From Hypsibius dujardini (taxonomy: Eukaryota > Tardigrada > Eutardigrada > Parachela > Hypsibiidae), in the NCBI GenBank assembly GCA_001579985.1, contig LRSR01005418.1, positions 1 through 44,028 on the forward strand: DNA of 44,028 nt. The letters are read 5' to 3'. Under the pieces are notes generated by a model. The model saw nothing but the letters and a program-made list of their open reading frames with translations. It made no database searches and was not told the DNA's origin. A program made the position numbers and the translations under genes. Positions 23,118 through 33,705 of this stretch are shown in pieces. Numbering within the stretch: the stretch's first letter is position 1; each line of letters begins with the position of its first letter.

Positions 23118-23520
23118 CCGTTCCGTGGGCGACAAATCATCCGTATCGAGCTTAGGCTGTCTCCATTCGACTGAAAACTTCTTTTACCGTTGCAAGTGAA
23201 TTGTACGAAGAATCTGGCCAATTCCTAGCAGACCCGTTTCTTTGCAAAAAACGAGCTACCAACCGCGTCATTACAGTACAGTATGATACAGCTTATTGGA
23301 TTGCGTTAGCTAGTGGCTCGTTTTAGGCTAGGACAAACTGGCAGCTAGGAGTTGGACTACTTTCCAAACAGGAACATAATGGTCATGCTTTACTGACTAA
23401 ATTATGAAATGACGGTATATAACTCGATCTGACAGTATAATAAAAAAGGAAGGAGCTACGAAGGCTACCGACAAAAGGTAAAAAAAATCCTTTACTCTGA
23501 AAATGCAGAAGTAGAGTGTA

Positions 23521-23940
23521 CAGTCAGCCCCACATTGTTCTTCGGTCACGTGCTTTTTACTGCTTGAAAAGGAAGGCAAACTCCGCCCCCAGATTCACAC
23601 TTACGGTCAAGCAAACCACACCCACTAACCAATCAAAAACGTCCGTCACTCTAAATAATCAAAACATCAAAACTTTCAGACAGCCCTAGAAACAGCCGTT
23701 CGGTGAATTTGAGACAAGTCCCACAGGCTCACATAACATTACTATAAGTGCAACTTGACAGGGACTTTTCCCAAATAAATTGTGATCGTTATCTTTTGCA
23801 CGATTTGGTTTGTCGTAGGCGACATAAATTTCGGCTGTCTAGCCAGTGTTTCTTTTATTGACCCAACCGGCTTGCCACAACAGACGACACATGCGCGCAT
23901 CTGATTTTTGTGCAACCGGAGAACAATGTGGAGCTGACTG
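23521..23940. mobile_element. TA-flanked inverted-repeat element, copy 2
   Basis: The ends are CAGTCAGCCCCACATTGTTC (left) and the complement (right, ending GGAGCTGACTG), flanked by TA at 23519-23520 and 23941-23942. Internal segments also match copy 1 at 14877-15526: CACACTT, GGTCAAGCAAA and CCAATCA occur in the same order. At 420 bases it is shorter than copy 1. No transposase frame. It abuts the LRR pseudogene. Confidence 0.8.
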
Positions 23941-23979
23941 TACGTCGGTAGCAGTTCTTCCTTTCATTTGTCAAATAAA

Positions 23980-24575
23980 ATACAGCAAGAGCTCCTCTGT
24001 GGACTCAAAGCGAGGAAGCAAACCGTCTAGATCATAAAATTTGAAGAGTTTATTTAGCACAAGAAAAAACATTTATTCTTCTATTTCCTTTCCTCCTCTT
24101 CTAGCAGGGGAAGCAAACTCTCTATTTCCTTTAGGGTGAGCATGACACACACAAGCTGTTGCCGCGTGTGGCAAAACCGTAAATTTTTCCCTTTTCGTAC
24201 TCCTTTGTAAGGTGTGGCTTCTCTCTTAATAGCTGTCGAACTCCTTCAAATTCTGGTGCCCTATATAGCTGAAATAAGTACTGTCATTCGTGATCCGAGA
24301 GTAGGTTTATGTTGCAGAGCTGAAATAAGTACTGGCCTACGTAATCCCGAAGTAGCTTTCTGTTGCCGAATATTTTATCCAATTTGGTTCCCCATCGTAG
24401 ATCCCGGTGGAGTCTAAGCCAGGTCAAATGCTCAATCTCACCAAATAAGTTCTACTTTCCTTTCGGGAGGGGGGGGGGGGTTCAGGGTACTTCCGTCCGT
24501 AAAAATGATGACTCGTAAAGCAGGCATTGTTGAAAAATGTTTGTTTTGGAGGATCATGTTTGTACATGCTATCCC
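23980..24575 (-). pseudogene. Decayed partial copy of the kinase-LRR gene (3' end)
   Basis: The sequence matches the last part of the coding region at about 27475-27905, in the same orientation. On the minus strand, fragments such as ILQNKHFSTMPALR and IIFTDGSTLNPP are nearly identical to ILQNKHFSTVPALR and ITFTDGSTLAPP of the intact gene. The nucleotides around 24205-24260 match 27598-27660 closely. The copy is frameshifted. It carries an A/T-rich insertion near 24015-24105, a 51-base tandem duplication (24267 and 24318) and a poly-G run at about 24468-24480. It covers only the last LRR module; no kinase part is present. Confidence 0.8.
24267..24368 (+). repeat. 51-base tandem duplication inside the LRR pseudogene
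   Basis: AGCTGAAATAAGTACTG starts at 24267 and again at 24318, each followed by a diverged stretch ending in GTTGC. The intact gene has only one such unit at the corresponding place, so the duplication arose in the pseudogene. Confidence 0.75.
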
Positions 24576-24660
24576 CAATGATAATATATACTCCGGAGGT
24601 ATTGCAATAGGAAGTGTAACCGAGAGTATTAACAACCATGAAGAAACATTTCACTGATCA

Positions 24661-24700
24661 TCCAATCAGCCAATCAATCAATCAAACAATCAATCAGTCG
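24661..24700 (+). repeat. Short CAAT/CAATCAAT simple repeat
   Basis: About ten imperfect CAAT units lie between the LRR pseudogene and the next spacer. No other function is evident. Confidence 0.7.
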
Positions 24701-25431
24701 AATCCGATATCTACTGTATAAATTCTGCTACCTTATTTCTTTGTTTGGAGGCTCCGCAAATCATCAACGTTTAAGGAACTGCATGCCAAAACAAAACCAA
24801 AAAAGATTATTTACCGTTCGACAAGTCTCGGTCGTCCCCATCGTCACATTGCTGCCCGTAAATCCCGTCATCGAGGCAATCAGCAATAACGTCTTCCGGG
24901 TCGTCATCAAAAACAGTGCGATGGGGCAGCAAATCCTCCCTGCTTTCCTATTCCACGAGACGCTGAAGGGCCTCCGATACACATGTTATCCTTGGGACAC
25001 CCAAAAATTATCGGAATCTATCAAAAAGTCCGAAATAAAAAGCGCAAAATTGAATTGAATTAAATTTATTTTGACTAGTTTCCAATTGCAGAGCGTTGGG
25101 CATTGCGCAATGCACTGCGCAAGTGTGCTGAAAAAAAGTGTCCGTTATGTTCTTGACTGGTGAGTTTCTGCATGAGAAGAATAAAGTTGTCTTCCCTGAG
25201 GGAAATTTCTGTCTGTTGTGGCATTTAATGCACGTAGAGAGTGGAAAACTCCTGAACCGGAAGGCAATGACTCCGTTTAGGACATTTTGAAGGTATTTTT
25301 CTAACTGCGTTATGGTAAAGAGTGTATTTTTCACACTCGGAGAGTAAATTTTACCTTTTAACAGTTAGAATTTCTATCCCCTTTTGAACTGCGAGAGCAT
25401 ATAAAGGGCATGCGTTTCATATTATTATTAG

Positions 25432-27008
25432 GGTGCAGATTGACGTCCGGACCGACGCTTCGCACTGCGTCCTCACATGCGGCGAGGACGCAATGGTGTA
25501 CAACGTCGACATCCGCGAGGCCAAATCCAACAAGACCCTCACGGTGCTTGAGAAGATTGGGGAGAGCAGACACAACTAAGTGCCACTTTACTCCGTCCAT
25601 TCCAACCCGCTGAACGGCTGTCAGTTCATCGTGTCCGGCTACGACCGCTTCGTACGGTAAGGCTGCCGCTGCTTTGATGTATGTAGAGATCTTCAATACA
25701 GAAATTCAGTCGGTTGCCTTTCGTAGATCCTATGATCTACGCTTCGTCAAACCGGACGCGAAAGGCTACGTCGAGGCCGTGACGAAATTCTGCCCACAGC
25801 AGATTCGGGATTCGAGCGGGTCATATAGCGTTTCCTCCACCGTTTTCAACTACTCGGGATCCGGTGCGTCTGATTACATGATGTGACTGCATCCTGATTG
25901 CTGGTTCTGCCTGACCATGACTTGTCTGTGGCATGGTTGTCTGTCTGTCTGTTTGTCTGTTTGTCTGTTTGTCTGTCTGTTTCTTAGTCTTGTCTGTCTG
26001 TCTGTTAATCTGTTAATCTGTCTGTTTGTCTGTCGAACTGTTTATCGTCTGCTTACCAGTCTGTTGCTTTCTGGTCTGTCTTTGTCTATCTCAGTTCATT
26101 TACATGATGATCAGCTATTAATCATTTTCTTCCCCTTTCTGCAGAAATCCTAGCAAGTTACAATGACTACAATATCTTTCTCTTCAAAAATTCCTCCGAC
26201 CCAACCGCCTGTACCGTCCCTATCCGCGAGTTCGAGGGCCACCGCAACAACCAGACGGTGAAGAGCGTTAACTTTTACGGGCCCCGCAGCGAGTTCGTCG
26301 TAAGCGGAAGTGACTGCGGCAAAGTGCTCTTCTGGGATCGCGTCACCGCACGCATTGTGCACTTTCTCGAAGCGAACGGCATCGGCGCTGTGAGTTGTTG
26401 ACGCGTTTAGGCTTGTTTTGCTTCCCATTGCGCTCGTATTTGTCGAAATCGTTTAGGGTGTTGTTTGCTTCATGATGGGACGGGGGGGGGGTAGTTTGAT
26501 GCGTTAATACTTGATTGGAAAGAACGTTTTGGTTGCAGGTGAATGTGCTCGAACCACATCCCACGGATCCAATGTTTGCGGCCAGCGGGCTGGAACATTC
26601 GGTGAAGATATGGGCGCCCATTGCTGTGAAAAAGCTTGATCTGGCTGATCTGGCTGATTTAATTCCGGTTAGAGTCGTAAATATGTCTGGTGTCTGTCTG
26701 GTGTCTGATTGTCTGTCCGCCTGTTTCTGTCCGCCTGTTCACATGTCTGTCTGTCTGTCTGTCTGCCGCTTGTTTGTCTGTCTGTCTGTCTATCTGTATG
26801 TCTGTCTGTCTGTCTATCTGTCTGTTTGCCTGTCGGTGTCTCTGACTCCCCCTCTTTCTCTGTCTTTTTGCCGATTTGCCTGTCTGATTGTGTGTTTTTT
26901 GTCTAGCTATTTTATTTTTGCCTTTTGTTACAGCCTGACCTGGAAGAGAACAGCGATGACGAGGACGAACCGCGTCTTCCGGGCCTGCCGAACTGTCCCA
27001 CGTCGTGA
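25432..27008 (+). CDS. DCAF8: DCAF8-like WD40 protein, 5' part missing and one internal stop
   Basis: Exons 25432-25656, 25727-25863, 26145-26389, 26539-26667 and 26934-27008 join in phase. They read GEDAMVYNVDIR, FVRSYDLRF, KFCPQQI, EILASYNDYNIFLFKN, VKSVNFYGPRSEFVVSGSD, EPHPTDPMFAASGLEHSVKI and a C terminus SDDEDEPRLPGLPNCPTS. These track vertebrate DCAF8 (WDR42A), a substrate receptor of CUL4-DDB1 ubiquitin ligases, from about the middle of the beta-propeller to the end. Two things are odd. The first WD repeats are not found in the 2.3 kb upstream, and the first visible exon contains an in-frame TAA (25577-25579) between SRHN and VPLYSV. The conserved basic stretch between the propeller and the acidic tail of vertebrate DCAF8 is also absent. 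It may be a truncated, decaying duplicate or a gene with an assembly or base error. The last donor (GTTAGA) is weak. Confidence 0.75.
25935..26075 (+). repeat. (TCTG)n array in a DCAF8-like intron
   Basis: It fills about half of intron 25864-26144. The sense transcript would carry UCUG repeats. Confidence 0.9.
26690..26900 (+). repeat. (TCTG)n array in the last DCAF8-like intron
   Basis: It occupies most of intron 26668-26933, same orientation as the other DCAF8-like array. Spurious open frames rich in Ser-Val-Cys-Leu cross it. Confidence 0.9.
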
Positions 27009-27489
27009 GAATGGAAGGACCCGCACGGAGAGCAAAACGGATAGTGTAGTCTGCTGGATGAGTTCGTTAAAAGTGTTTTACGCCAAAGGAATAGGAGGAT
27101 CAGCTTGACAATGATTCGTGATCTTGTCCCAAATTTTGAGACTCTTTCGTTACTTGAGTTTGTGATAGTTACGAGTCGCAGTGGGTCTCGGCGGGGCAGC
27201 ATTCATATTAAGTAATATTATTAAATCCGCAAATGGATGGAAAACGCTCATTAAAAAAAAGAGGAGAACAGTAAACTTGCAATTATTCCTGACAGTCTAA
27301 TTTAAGAGACTCGAACATCATTCTAGGCTTATATTTCATACATAAATTAGAATCAGAAAAGTCTATAATAGGGGCTAGCACCTAAACTTTCAGATTATTT
27401 TTTGTTTGGATAATATATCAGTAATATATCAGTAAAATATATATATATTTGTCAGATATATCATAAAATGACAGCAAGAGAGCTTTGAA
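27009..27489. other. Convergent 3' flanks of the DCAF8-like and kinase-LRR genes
   Basis: The two genes converge here. Positions 27400-27465 hold an AT-rich tract with repeated ATATCAGTA units. No further gene was seen. Confidence 0.5.
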
Positions 27490-30400
27490 TCAAAGTAGAG
27501 GAAGCAAATTGTCTATTTCCTCTGGAGTGAACATTTCGTCGGATGGATGTGTGTTGTTGAGGCACGAGGCGAAATAGTAGATCTCTCCACCTTCGTACCC
27601 CTTTGTAAGGTGTGGTTTCTCTCGCAATAACTGTCGAACTCCTTCAAATTCGGGTGCCATGTATAGCCTAAATAAGTACTGGCATTCGTTTTTCGTAAGT
27701 CTTTCCCAGTTGCAGTCTCCAGTATTCGTTTTGGTTTTATTTCGTAAACCACAGTGCAGTCCAAGCGCGGTCAAATGATCTATCTCACCAAATAAGTTCT
27801 GGTGGTCTTCCGGCGGGGCTAGGGTACTTCCGTCCGTGAACGTGATGTCTCGCAAAGCAGGCACTGTGGAAAAATGTTTGTTTTGGAGGATCACATTTGT
27901 GCACGCTTTGAAGTCCAATTCAAGAAGTCTGGGGAACTCCATGCGTGATAGTAGCGAACCGTCTAATTTGTCGATCGATTCGATTGTCAGACCCAACACG
28001 TTATCGGACAGCCCTGAGAGAAGATCGCGTTCAAAAACGTCGACACAGTTAACAAACACACCAATAGGATTGTCGTTGCAGATATTTTCCACGGCTGCGA
28101 TTGCACTAATCATGTCATCGATCTCCAAATCCTTGTTTATGAAGTTTTTGATATTCAGATTTAGTTCTATAATTCCGTTCCTGAAAGGATGGCTTACTCT
28201 TTGACTTCGACTGACAGTCTCGAGCCAACTGAGTGACGGAGGGGTTATTCGAAAAACGGGAAGAGCATATTGCTGCGGGGTTTTCAGTATTAGTGATTGG
28301 GCTAAAAACGCATAGGATGCATCGTGACCTTCGCTCTCCCACCGCAAAGATTCATATGAAAAAGACCAGATTTCGCCAGGGAGTTTATGTCCCGTTAACC
28401 ACGGTCGTTCCTCTAGAAATTTTCGCACGTAGGTCCAATTGTGGTCCTTCTGTAAACGGTGAAATTGATTTGAAAGGTCAGTCCGGCTGAGCTCTTTGCA
28501 GTTGTGATGCAAGGACAGCAATTGTAGAAGTGGTAGGTTATCGAACACACCGTCCTCCAATCGGTATATCGTTGTGCAGTCCATAATAATTGATCGTAAA
28601 TTGACACACGCATCTAGGGAACCTTTCGTCAGCACGAGATCAGTGCATTCTGTGAATCGCAGCTCAAGAAGATTTGGTAGATCAAATTTCTTAATCTGGA
28701 GATTATTATATACTCCAACGCCACATAACGTTAGAATGCAGATCGAATTCCGAAGCGAAAATATTTCGTCGTTTAAATCTTTCCGATTGCCATCTAGTAT
28801 TAGTTCGATTGGATGAGACTTTTTTAGTGTGGCCAAATGTGAGATCAATTCTTTGAACCTGGACGAGGGAACGCTGCTTGTGCAGTAGATGAACCACACT
28901 CTTCCTCCAATAGAAGCCTTCAAGTCTTCTCCATATGAATTGATAACTTGTTGGACTGCCACTTCCTCGGCAGCCGAAACGGGATTCATTTCGAACTGTG
29001 GCATGGCGAGCGAAGCCTCGCAATGATAGATATTCGTGACGTTCTCAAAGAAATCATTTGGTGCTTCTTCACCTTTATATGTTGCTTGAAACTTCCCTAT
29101 TTTCCATAGCTCATAACCATTTAGACCCAAATCTGTTAGATGCGGATTATTATGGAGGTACGATTTAAGCCAACTGTATTCAGCCGAATGGAGAACTTTC
29201 AGCTGCTTGCTGATTAAATACTGGGTGTCGTGCGCTTCTTCTTCTCCCTGCCATCGCATGTTCAGTCCAAAGAAGCGAAGACCAGGCAGATGTTTCAGAA
29301 AGTTTTCCTGCAGCAATTCAATGGTGCTTGACAGAAATGTTATCGCCTTCAGATTTGGCAGCCCGTCAAAATGGCCATAGAAGAGACAAACTCCGTTACA
29401 GTAGTGGAAATAAAGATGGACAAGATTAGGCAGGAATAATTCTGTGAGTAACCCGCTATTAAATTCATCTGCTCCATTGAATATTAGTTCAATGACATCA
29501 GGATCAATATCCTGCAGGATGGACTGAAGTTGGATGCTGCTCATTTTTGTGGCAAAGTACGGTAATTCCACCCTAATGTAGGTGACTTTTCCTATTTTGT
29601 TGTAGATTTTAATTGCTTCTTTCATGTCGGAAATGAATTTTTCGCTGTCAGAAGTCCAAGTACCAGGCTATATATAAGACAGATGTACATATAGTCCCGG
29701 TGGCTGACTGTGTTTCCATCGACAGCCTCCCACACTCAACAGCTCCAAATCCTCCTCACTAAACAAATCACGTTCAGGAAATGCTTCTACCTCGATCTTG
29801 CGGTCGAAGTACGGTGCCTGCAGCAGATCTTCGGCAGACGGTCGTGTTTGCTGGTTCAAAGTGAGACACTTGCCAACAAAGTTCTTCAACTGAAGATTAA
29901 AGATCTTTTTCAAAGTGATCCAATCAGGGACTCTCTGTACCCCGCCCCTTCTCAGCAAACGTTCCAGTTCTTGATAATTTTTTCCTTGTACAACCAGAAA
30001 CTCATCTTTTCCTTCAATTGTCTTGAGCTCAATTTTAACATCACGTGGATAAGTCTTGGCTACCAAATCCAGAATCACACAACCGAGACTCCAAATATCC
30101 GTTTTGCGACCCACTTGTTCCTTCAATTCCTCTTCAAATAACAAACTCGCCATTTCGGGTGAAACATACGGCATGGATCCTTTGAATTTGTCAACATCGC
30201 CGGCTCTCGTGACCGCATTTGGAAGGATTACGGGATCATCGAAATCGCAAATCTTTAACGTGCCGGCTCCAAATCGATGGGCGTTAGACAATAGAATATT
30301 ACTCGGCTTGAGGTCGGTGTGAATGATCCAAAGATTGTGTAAATAACTCAGTCCTTGCAGAATTTGCCTGATATATATTGGAACATGAGACGGAGGTATT

Positions 30401-31790
30401 CCTTCAACGAGGAGACAGTCCAGTGATCCTCCTAAAATTTCAAACTTGATGAAGCCTTTTCTCGTAATGGCGAGAACACTGATATATACACGGGTATCTG
30501 TAACAGTGTTGCTCCATTCTGAAATTCTGCGGCTTACGCATTTCTCATCCATTTAGAGCTCAGACCATCCCAAAAATCTCATTCCAGTTACGGATAACTA
30601 GGAAAAAATGAGCGAATGGGATCCCATTGCAGACCCTTATAGCAGTACAGAGGTTCCCAACTAGGGTACCACTATTGCCCCACCCTTGTTCCACCCTTTT
30701 CGTTTTTTAATTTGAATAAAGGTGAATAATGGAACGGATGGCTGTTCTGGATTTATTACAGATAAAGTCTAACACCACGAGACTAAATAAGGATTGTTTT
30801 AGCGGTTACAAATTTTTTTTCTAATTCTTGGTTCTCGAGATCCTTCGCTGCCGATATCTTTGGTTGGTAAAGCTGCTCCGCTTCTTGAGAGCCTGTCTGT
30901 TCTGAGTCGGAAATAGCTTTATTGTCTGTCATCTGAGCGGTCCCCGTCATCTACGACGGAGCTGCCATTCTCCCTCATTTTGTTTCGATACTACAGTCAG
31001 AGCACTAATAAACTATTGGAAATTGTTTGGCTCTTGAATTTCAATTATTCCATCAATCAGTAATATATCTTACGAATAATTAAGTATCCTAGTAACGTCT
31101 TGAAAGTCATTTTTTATTATATTTCAATTAAAAAAATTAAAAGGGTGGGACTATAGTGAAAGGGTGGGAAAAGAGTGGGACTATGGTGAATGGGTGGAAA
31201 AGGGTGGGACTATAGTGATTTCCTCCCAACTATTGTTCGTGCATTTTCGGCCAGTCCCATCCAGGGACTCGCAGGGGATATTTTATTTAACTTTTGAGAA
31301 GCGTTGCCTTCCCGCAAATTTTTTGATTTTCGTTATCCATTTTTTCGTTTGCGGTGAGGCGGGGGAAGAGTAAGTACAAATAATGGGGAATTAAATTGAT
31401 TTAGAAAAAATTGCGGGGAGAGGGATAAAGGCTTCCCCTTCTTCGAAAAGTATGTACTTTACCTGAGCAGTATTCCATGAGGAGCGCTATTCTAGGAAAG
31501 CTCTCCTTTTCAGTGGCGTGTGCGCCAAAGTACTTGATGATATTGGGATGATCCAAATTCCACAGATCTTTCCACGACGTCTTCAATTTTTCTTCGAGGA
31601 CGACATTCGGAGAGTCACTGGTCGTTGACGCGAGATGTTTCACGGCAATTTTGCGTGTAGATTTTTGGTCGACGGTCATCACAGCCATGCACACCTGTCC
31701 AAACCCACCATGACCCAAACGCTTGCTCCTGTTCAAGGAGTAAGCTTCTGATTTTCCATTAATCGTCACTTGTTCAAACACGGAATCCAT
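27490..31790 (-). CDS. MAP3K-like protein kinase fused to LRR modules, with an in-frame TAG between
   Basis: Exon 1 is 31790-31463, exon 2 starts at 30431; the intron splits the hinge and splicing gives MEYCSGGSLDCLL. Kinase domain, about residues 24-300: glycine loop GHGGFG (26-31), lysine in IAVK (51), HTDLKPSN (147-154), DFD instead of DFG (172-174), VSPE for APE (199-202). It looks STE/MAP3K-like. The frame meets TAG at 29668-29670 (codon 364), then stays open for another 725 residues to TAA at 27490. That part holds three related LRR modules of about 240 residues, each with LPNLLELRFTEC-like and PHLT...GEIW-like lines. Because kinase and LRR parts are in one frame with only 14 codons between the TAG and the next ATG, I treat them as one locus. 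Alternatives are two separate proteins, a nonsense allele, stop readthrough or removal of the stop by splicing. A decayed copy of the LRR end lies at 24.0-24.6 kb. Confidence 0.75.
29668..29670 (-). other. In-frame TAG separating kinase and LRR parts
   Basis: TAG followed by C lies in a TATATATAG context. The 21 bases from 29688 to 29668 on the minus strand begin GT, end AG, are codon-aligned and include the stop. Removing them would join PPGLY to PGTWTSDSE. That is far shorter than usual animal introns. Confidence 0.7.
30648..31235. mobile_element. Inverted-repeat element in the kinase intron
   Basis: The left end reads CAGAGGTTCCCAACTAGGGT, then CACTATTGCCCCACCCTTGT. The reverse complement of the right end carries CACTATAGTCCCACCCTTTT and a related TTGGGAGG stretch. 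The left end resembles hAT-type termini, but I could not find a matching target duplication. The right arm is internally tandemly repeated (period about 29-30). Confidence 0.5.
31143..31220 (+). repeat. Three-copy minisatellite, about 29-30 bases
   Basis: GTGGGACTATAGTGAA-like units separated by GGGTGGAAAA recur three times. It forms the right arm of the intronic inverted-repeat element. Confidence 0.7.
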
Positions 31791-32207
31791 GACGTTGTTG
31801 TCTGAAGGATTGTTTAGGAACCGTACAGTAAATAGATATCACGTGACAAGAAATGAAAGTTTTGCGAGGTTCTAAATAGCAAAATATTAAAGAAGCGAGT
31901 CTTAGACACGAATTTAAACTCCACACTGGTAATGGATCACTTTCGGCAATCCAGTCGTCAAGTTGTCGCGTGCTTGTTCAATTATTTTCGTTCTGCAAAA
32001 GTCTGAGCGCCGGTTAATCTGAAATACAATGCAATGCCTACTAAGCATCTCTTCTTGATAAGATTTCGTGTAAGATGAGTAGCAATAAAATCACTATTGC
32101 CGGATATCAAAGGGCATCTGGAACTCGAAATGCATTGTAGTTGATCGACTGACATCATATGTATCAAGGTACATGATAATGATGATACATTACCTTCTGA
32201 CCACACC

Positions 32208-32455
32208 TTACTTGGGCAAGAACGTAGATTTTCCCTCCCGATCGGTGTGGTTTTTTTCTACGAATACCAGTCAATTTATCATAATTTTACATTGGAGTCT
32301 CGGGCTGAAAATGACATATCTGATTCAGAAAAAAAAGTACGAAGAAATATTCTTCCCACGCCACTTTGTGCTAAGAACTCAGGCTTGATTTATGGATTCA
32401 TCAGCAATCTTTTGAAGTTTCAATTTTTTTTTCTATCCCAACCGATATTTTCCAG
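32208..32455 (+). repeat. Dispersed repeat of about 250 bases, copy B
   Basis: Partner of 19598-19845 in the same orientation, with the same ordered blocks (ACTTGGGCAAGAACG through GAAGTTTCAATTTTTTT). Confidence 0.75.
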
Positions 32456-32504
32456 AACACAAAATTATTTTTAAAATTTATGAGAAGACTTCTGCATAAC
32501 ATAA

Positions 32505-33165
32505 AAAACAGATTGACATTTTTCCGATCAAGAGGAACACGGTGAAAAAACTAAAAACAAAAAGACAGAGACTCATTCGAGCCGACCGAGACTCTGTAAA
32601 TTGGGGCAAATCGTGTCCGATTTCCATGAAAATCGATTGGAATTTTTTTTAAAGAAAAGCACAAATCGGAACCCGTGGGCAAAATGGATGGAAATGTTAC
32701 ATGATTTCCCCTGCTGATTGATCGCTTGATTGGCGCAAAAATATCAACTGAGTGGACAATAACAGTCTAAAACCTTCCAACAAACCCCCCAAATGCATTT
32801 TAATTCTAACTCGGCGACGTAATTTTTTTTCGCGCAGGCAAGGAACGTAAATTTGAACACCTCCAGTCGGCCTAGTGTAATTGACGGACATCATGTTTTC
32901 GCCAAGCAAACGATCAATCGATAGGGAAAATCGTGTAGACTGCTCCCGTTTTGGTTTTGCTCACCCCTTGGGGGGTCGGACCCTTGGCTTCCAAATTATT
33001 TCTTCTCTAAAAACAATTTCTTTATCGATTAAAAATTTTTTTTCACTGAAATCGGACATTTGCCCTAATTTACCGAGTCTCGGTTGGCTCGAATGAATCC
33101 GTCTTTCTGAATTTATTTTTTTCACCGTGTTTTTCTTGGTCGGAAAAATTTCAGTTTATTTCCTG
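32505..33165. mobile_element. Non-autonomous element with arms of about 130 bases
   Basis: Left arm from about 32512 (TTTTTCCGATCAAGAGGAAC) and the reverse complement of the right arm from about 33155 (TTTTTCCGACCAAGAAAAAC) continue together. Shared blocks are ACGGTGAAAAAA, CTCATTCGAGCC, ACCGAGACTC, GTAAATT, GGGCAAAT and GTCCGATTTC. The core is not coding. Ends and target duplication are unresolved. Confidence 0.75.
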
Positions 33166-33526
33166 TATTTTGTAAGAGTTTTCAGTAAATCTATTCAGAA
33201 AACGTTCAAAAAACCACGTTGAAGGACGTAATGGTGGGCATTCTAGTTAAGATACCAGTCTAATTATGGAAAAAAATGTAGGATGGCCAGGGCGTTATTA
33301 AGAACATTCCTGGTGCGTCACGAATTATATTTACTGGGTCACAAATGTCACTGCACTTTTGAGACTGCGTGTATCAGCCTGAACATCTGTATTCAGCCGG
33401 AAAATCTGAGGGCTACAGTATACCGAAAATGTGGAGAGTGGAGGTTTCGTACATGGCGCGGCTTGACTTGACAGTCCCATCCTTTGTTGGAAATGTGAGG
33501 TTCTGATGTCTAAGCCCCCCCCCCCC

Positions 33527-33705
33527 GTGGGATTTCAAAACATTTTAAAAACTTGGGTTTTTCGATCAATTTGAGCATTTTCGGAATTCAATACACAATA
33601 AGCTCCCGACTCATAACTGCAAATATGAGGTTAAGAACGTTCAAGAACGGTCCAATTTTGAGGGTAAAACTAGGAGGTTTTTGAAATGTTTTGAAATCTC
33701 CGGGG
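33527..33705. repeat. Short inverted pair around 120 bases of spacer
   Basis: GGATTTCAAAACATTTTAAA at the left is the near-complement of TTTTTGAAATGTTTTGAAATC at the right. It may be a small hairpin-forming element. Confidence 0.55.

Larger units (their letters stand above)
23118..25431. other. Region without an intact gene, filled by a mobile element and an LRR pseudogene
   Basis: It contains the TA-flanked element at 23521-23940, a decayed copy of the kinase-LRR gene at about 23980-24575 and a CAAT-type simple repeat at 24661-24700. The 5' exons expected for the DCAF8-like gene to the right (first WD repeats) were not found here. A possible exon near 24840-24965 is open on both strands and could not be assigned. 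Confidence 0.5.
30432..31462 (-). other. Intron of the kinase-LRR gene
   Basis: About 1 kb, donor GTAAAG and acceptor TTTTAG. It contains an inverted-repeat element (30648-31235). No exon-like frame was seen in it. Confidence 0.7.

Noticed and set aside
24741-25058. Possible exon between the LRR pseudogene and the DCAF8-like gene
   Set aside because: It is open on both strands (an acidic DDDPEDV reading on minus, a hydrophobic one on plus) but matches no neighbour and no family I know; strand and frame cannot be decided.
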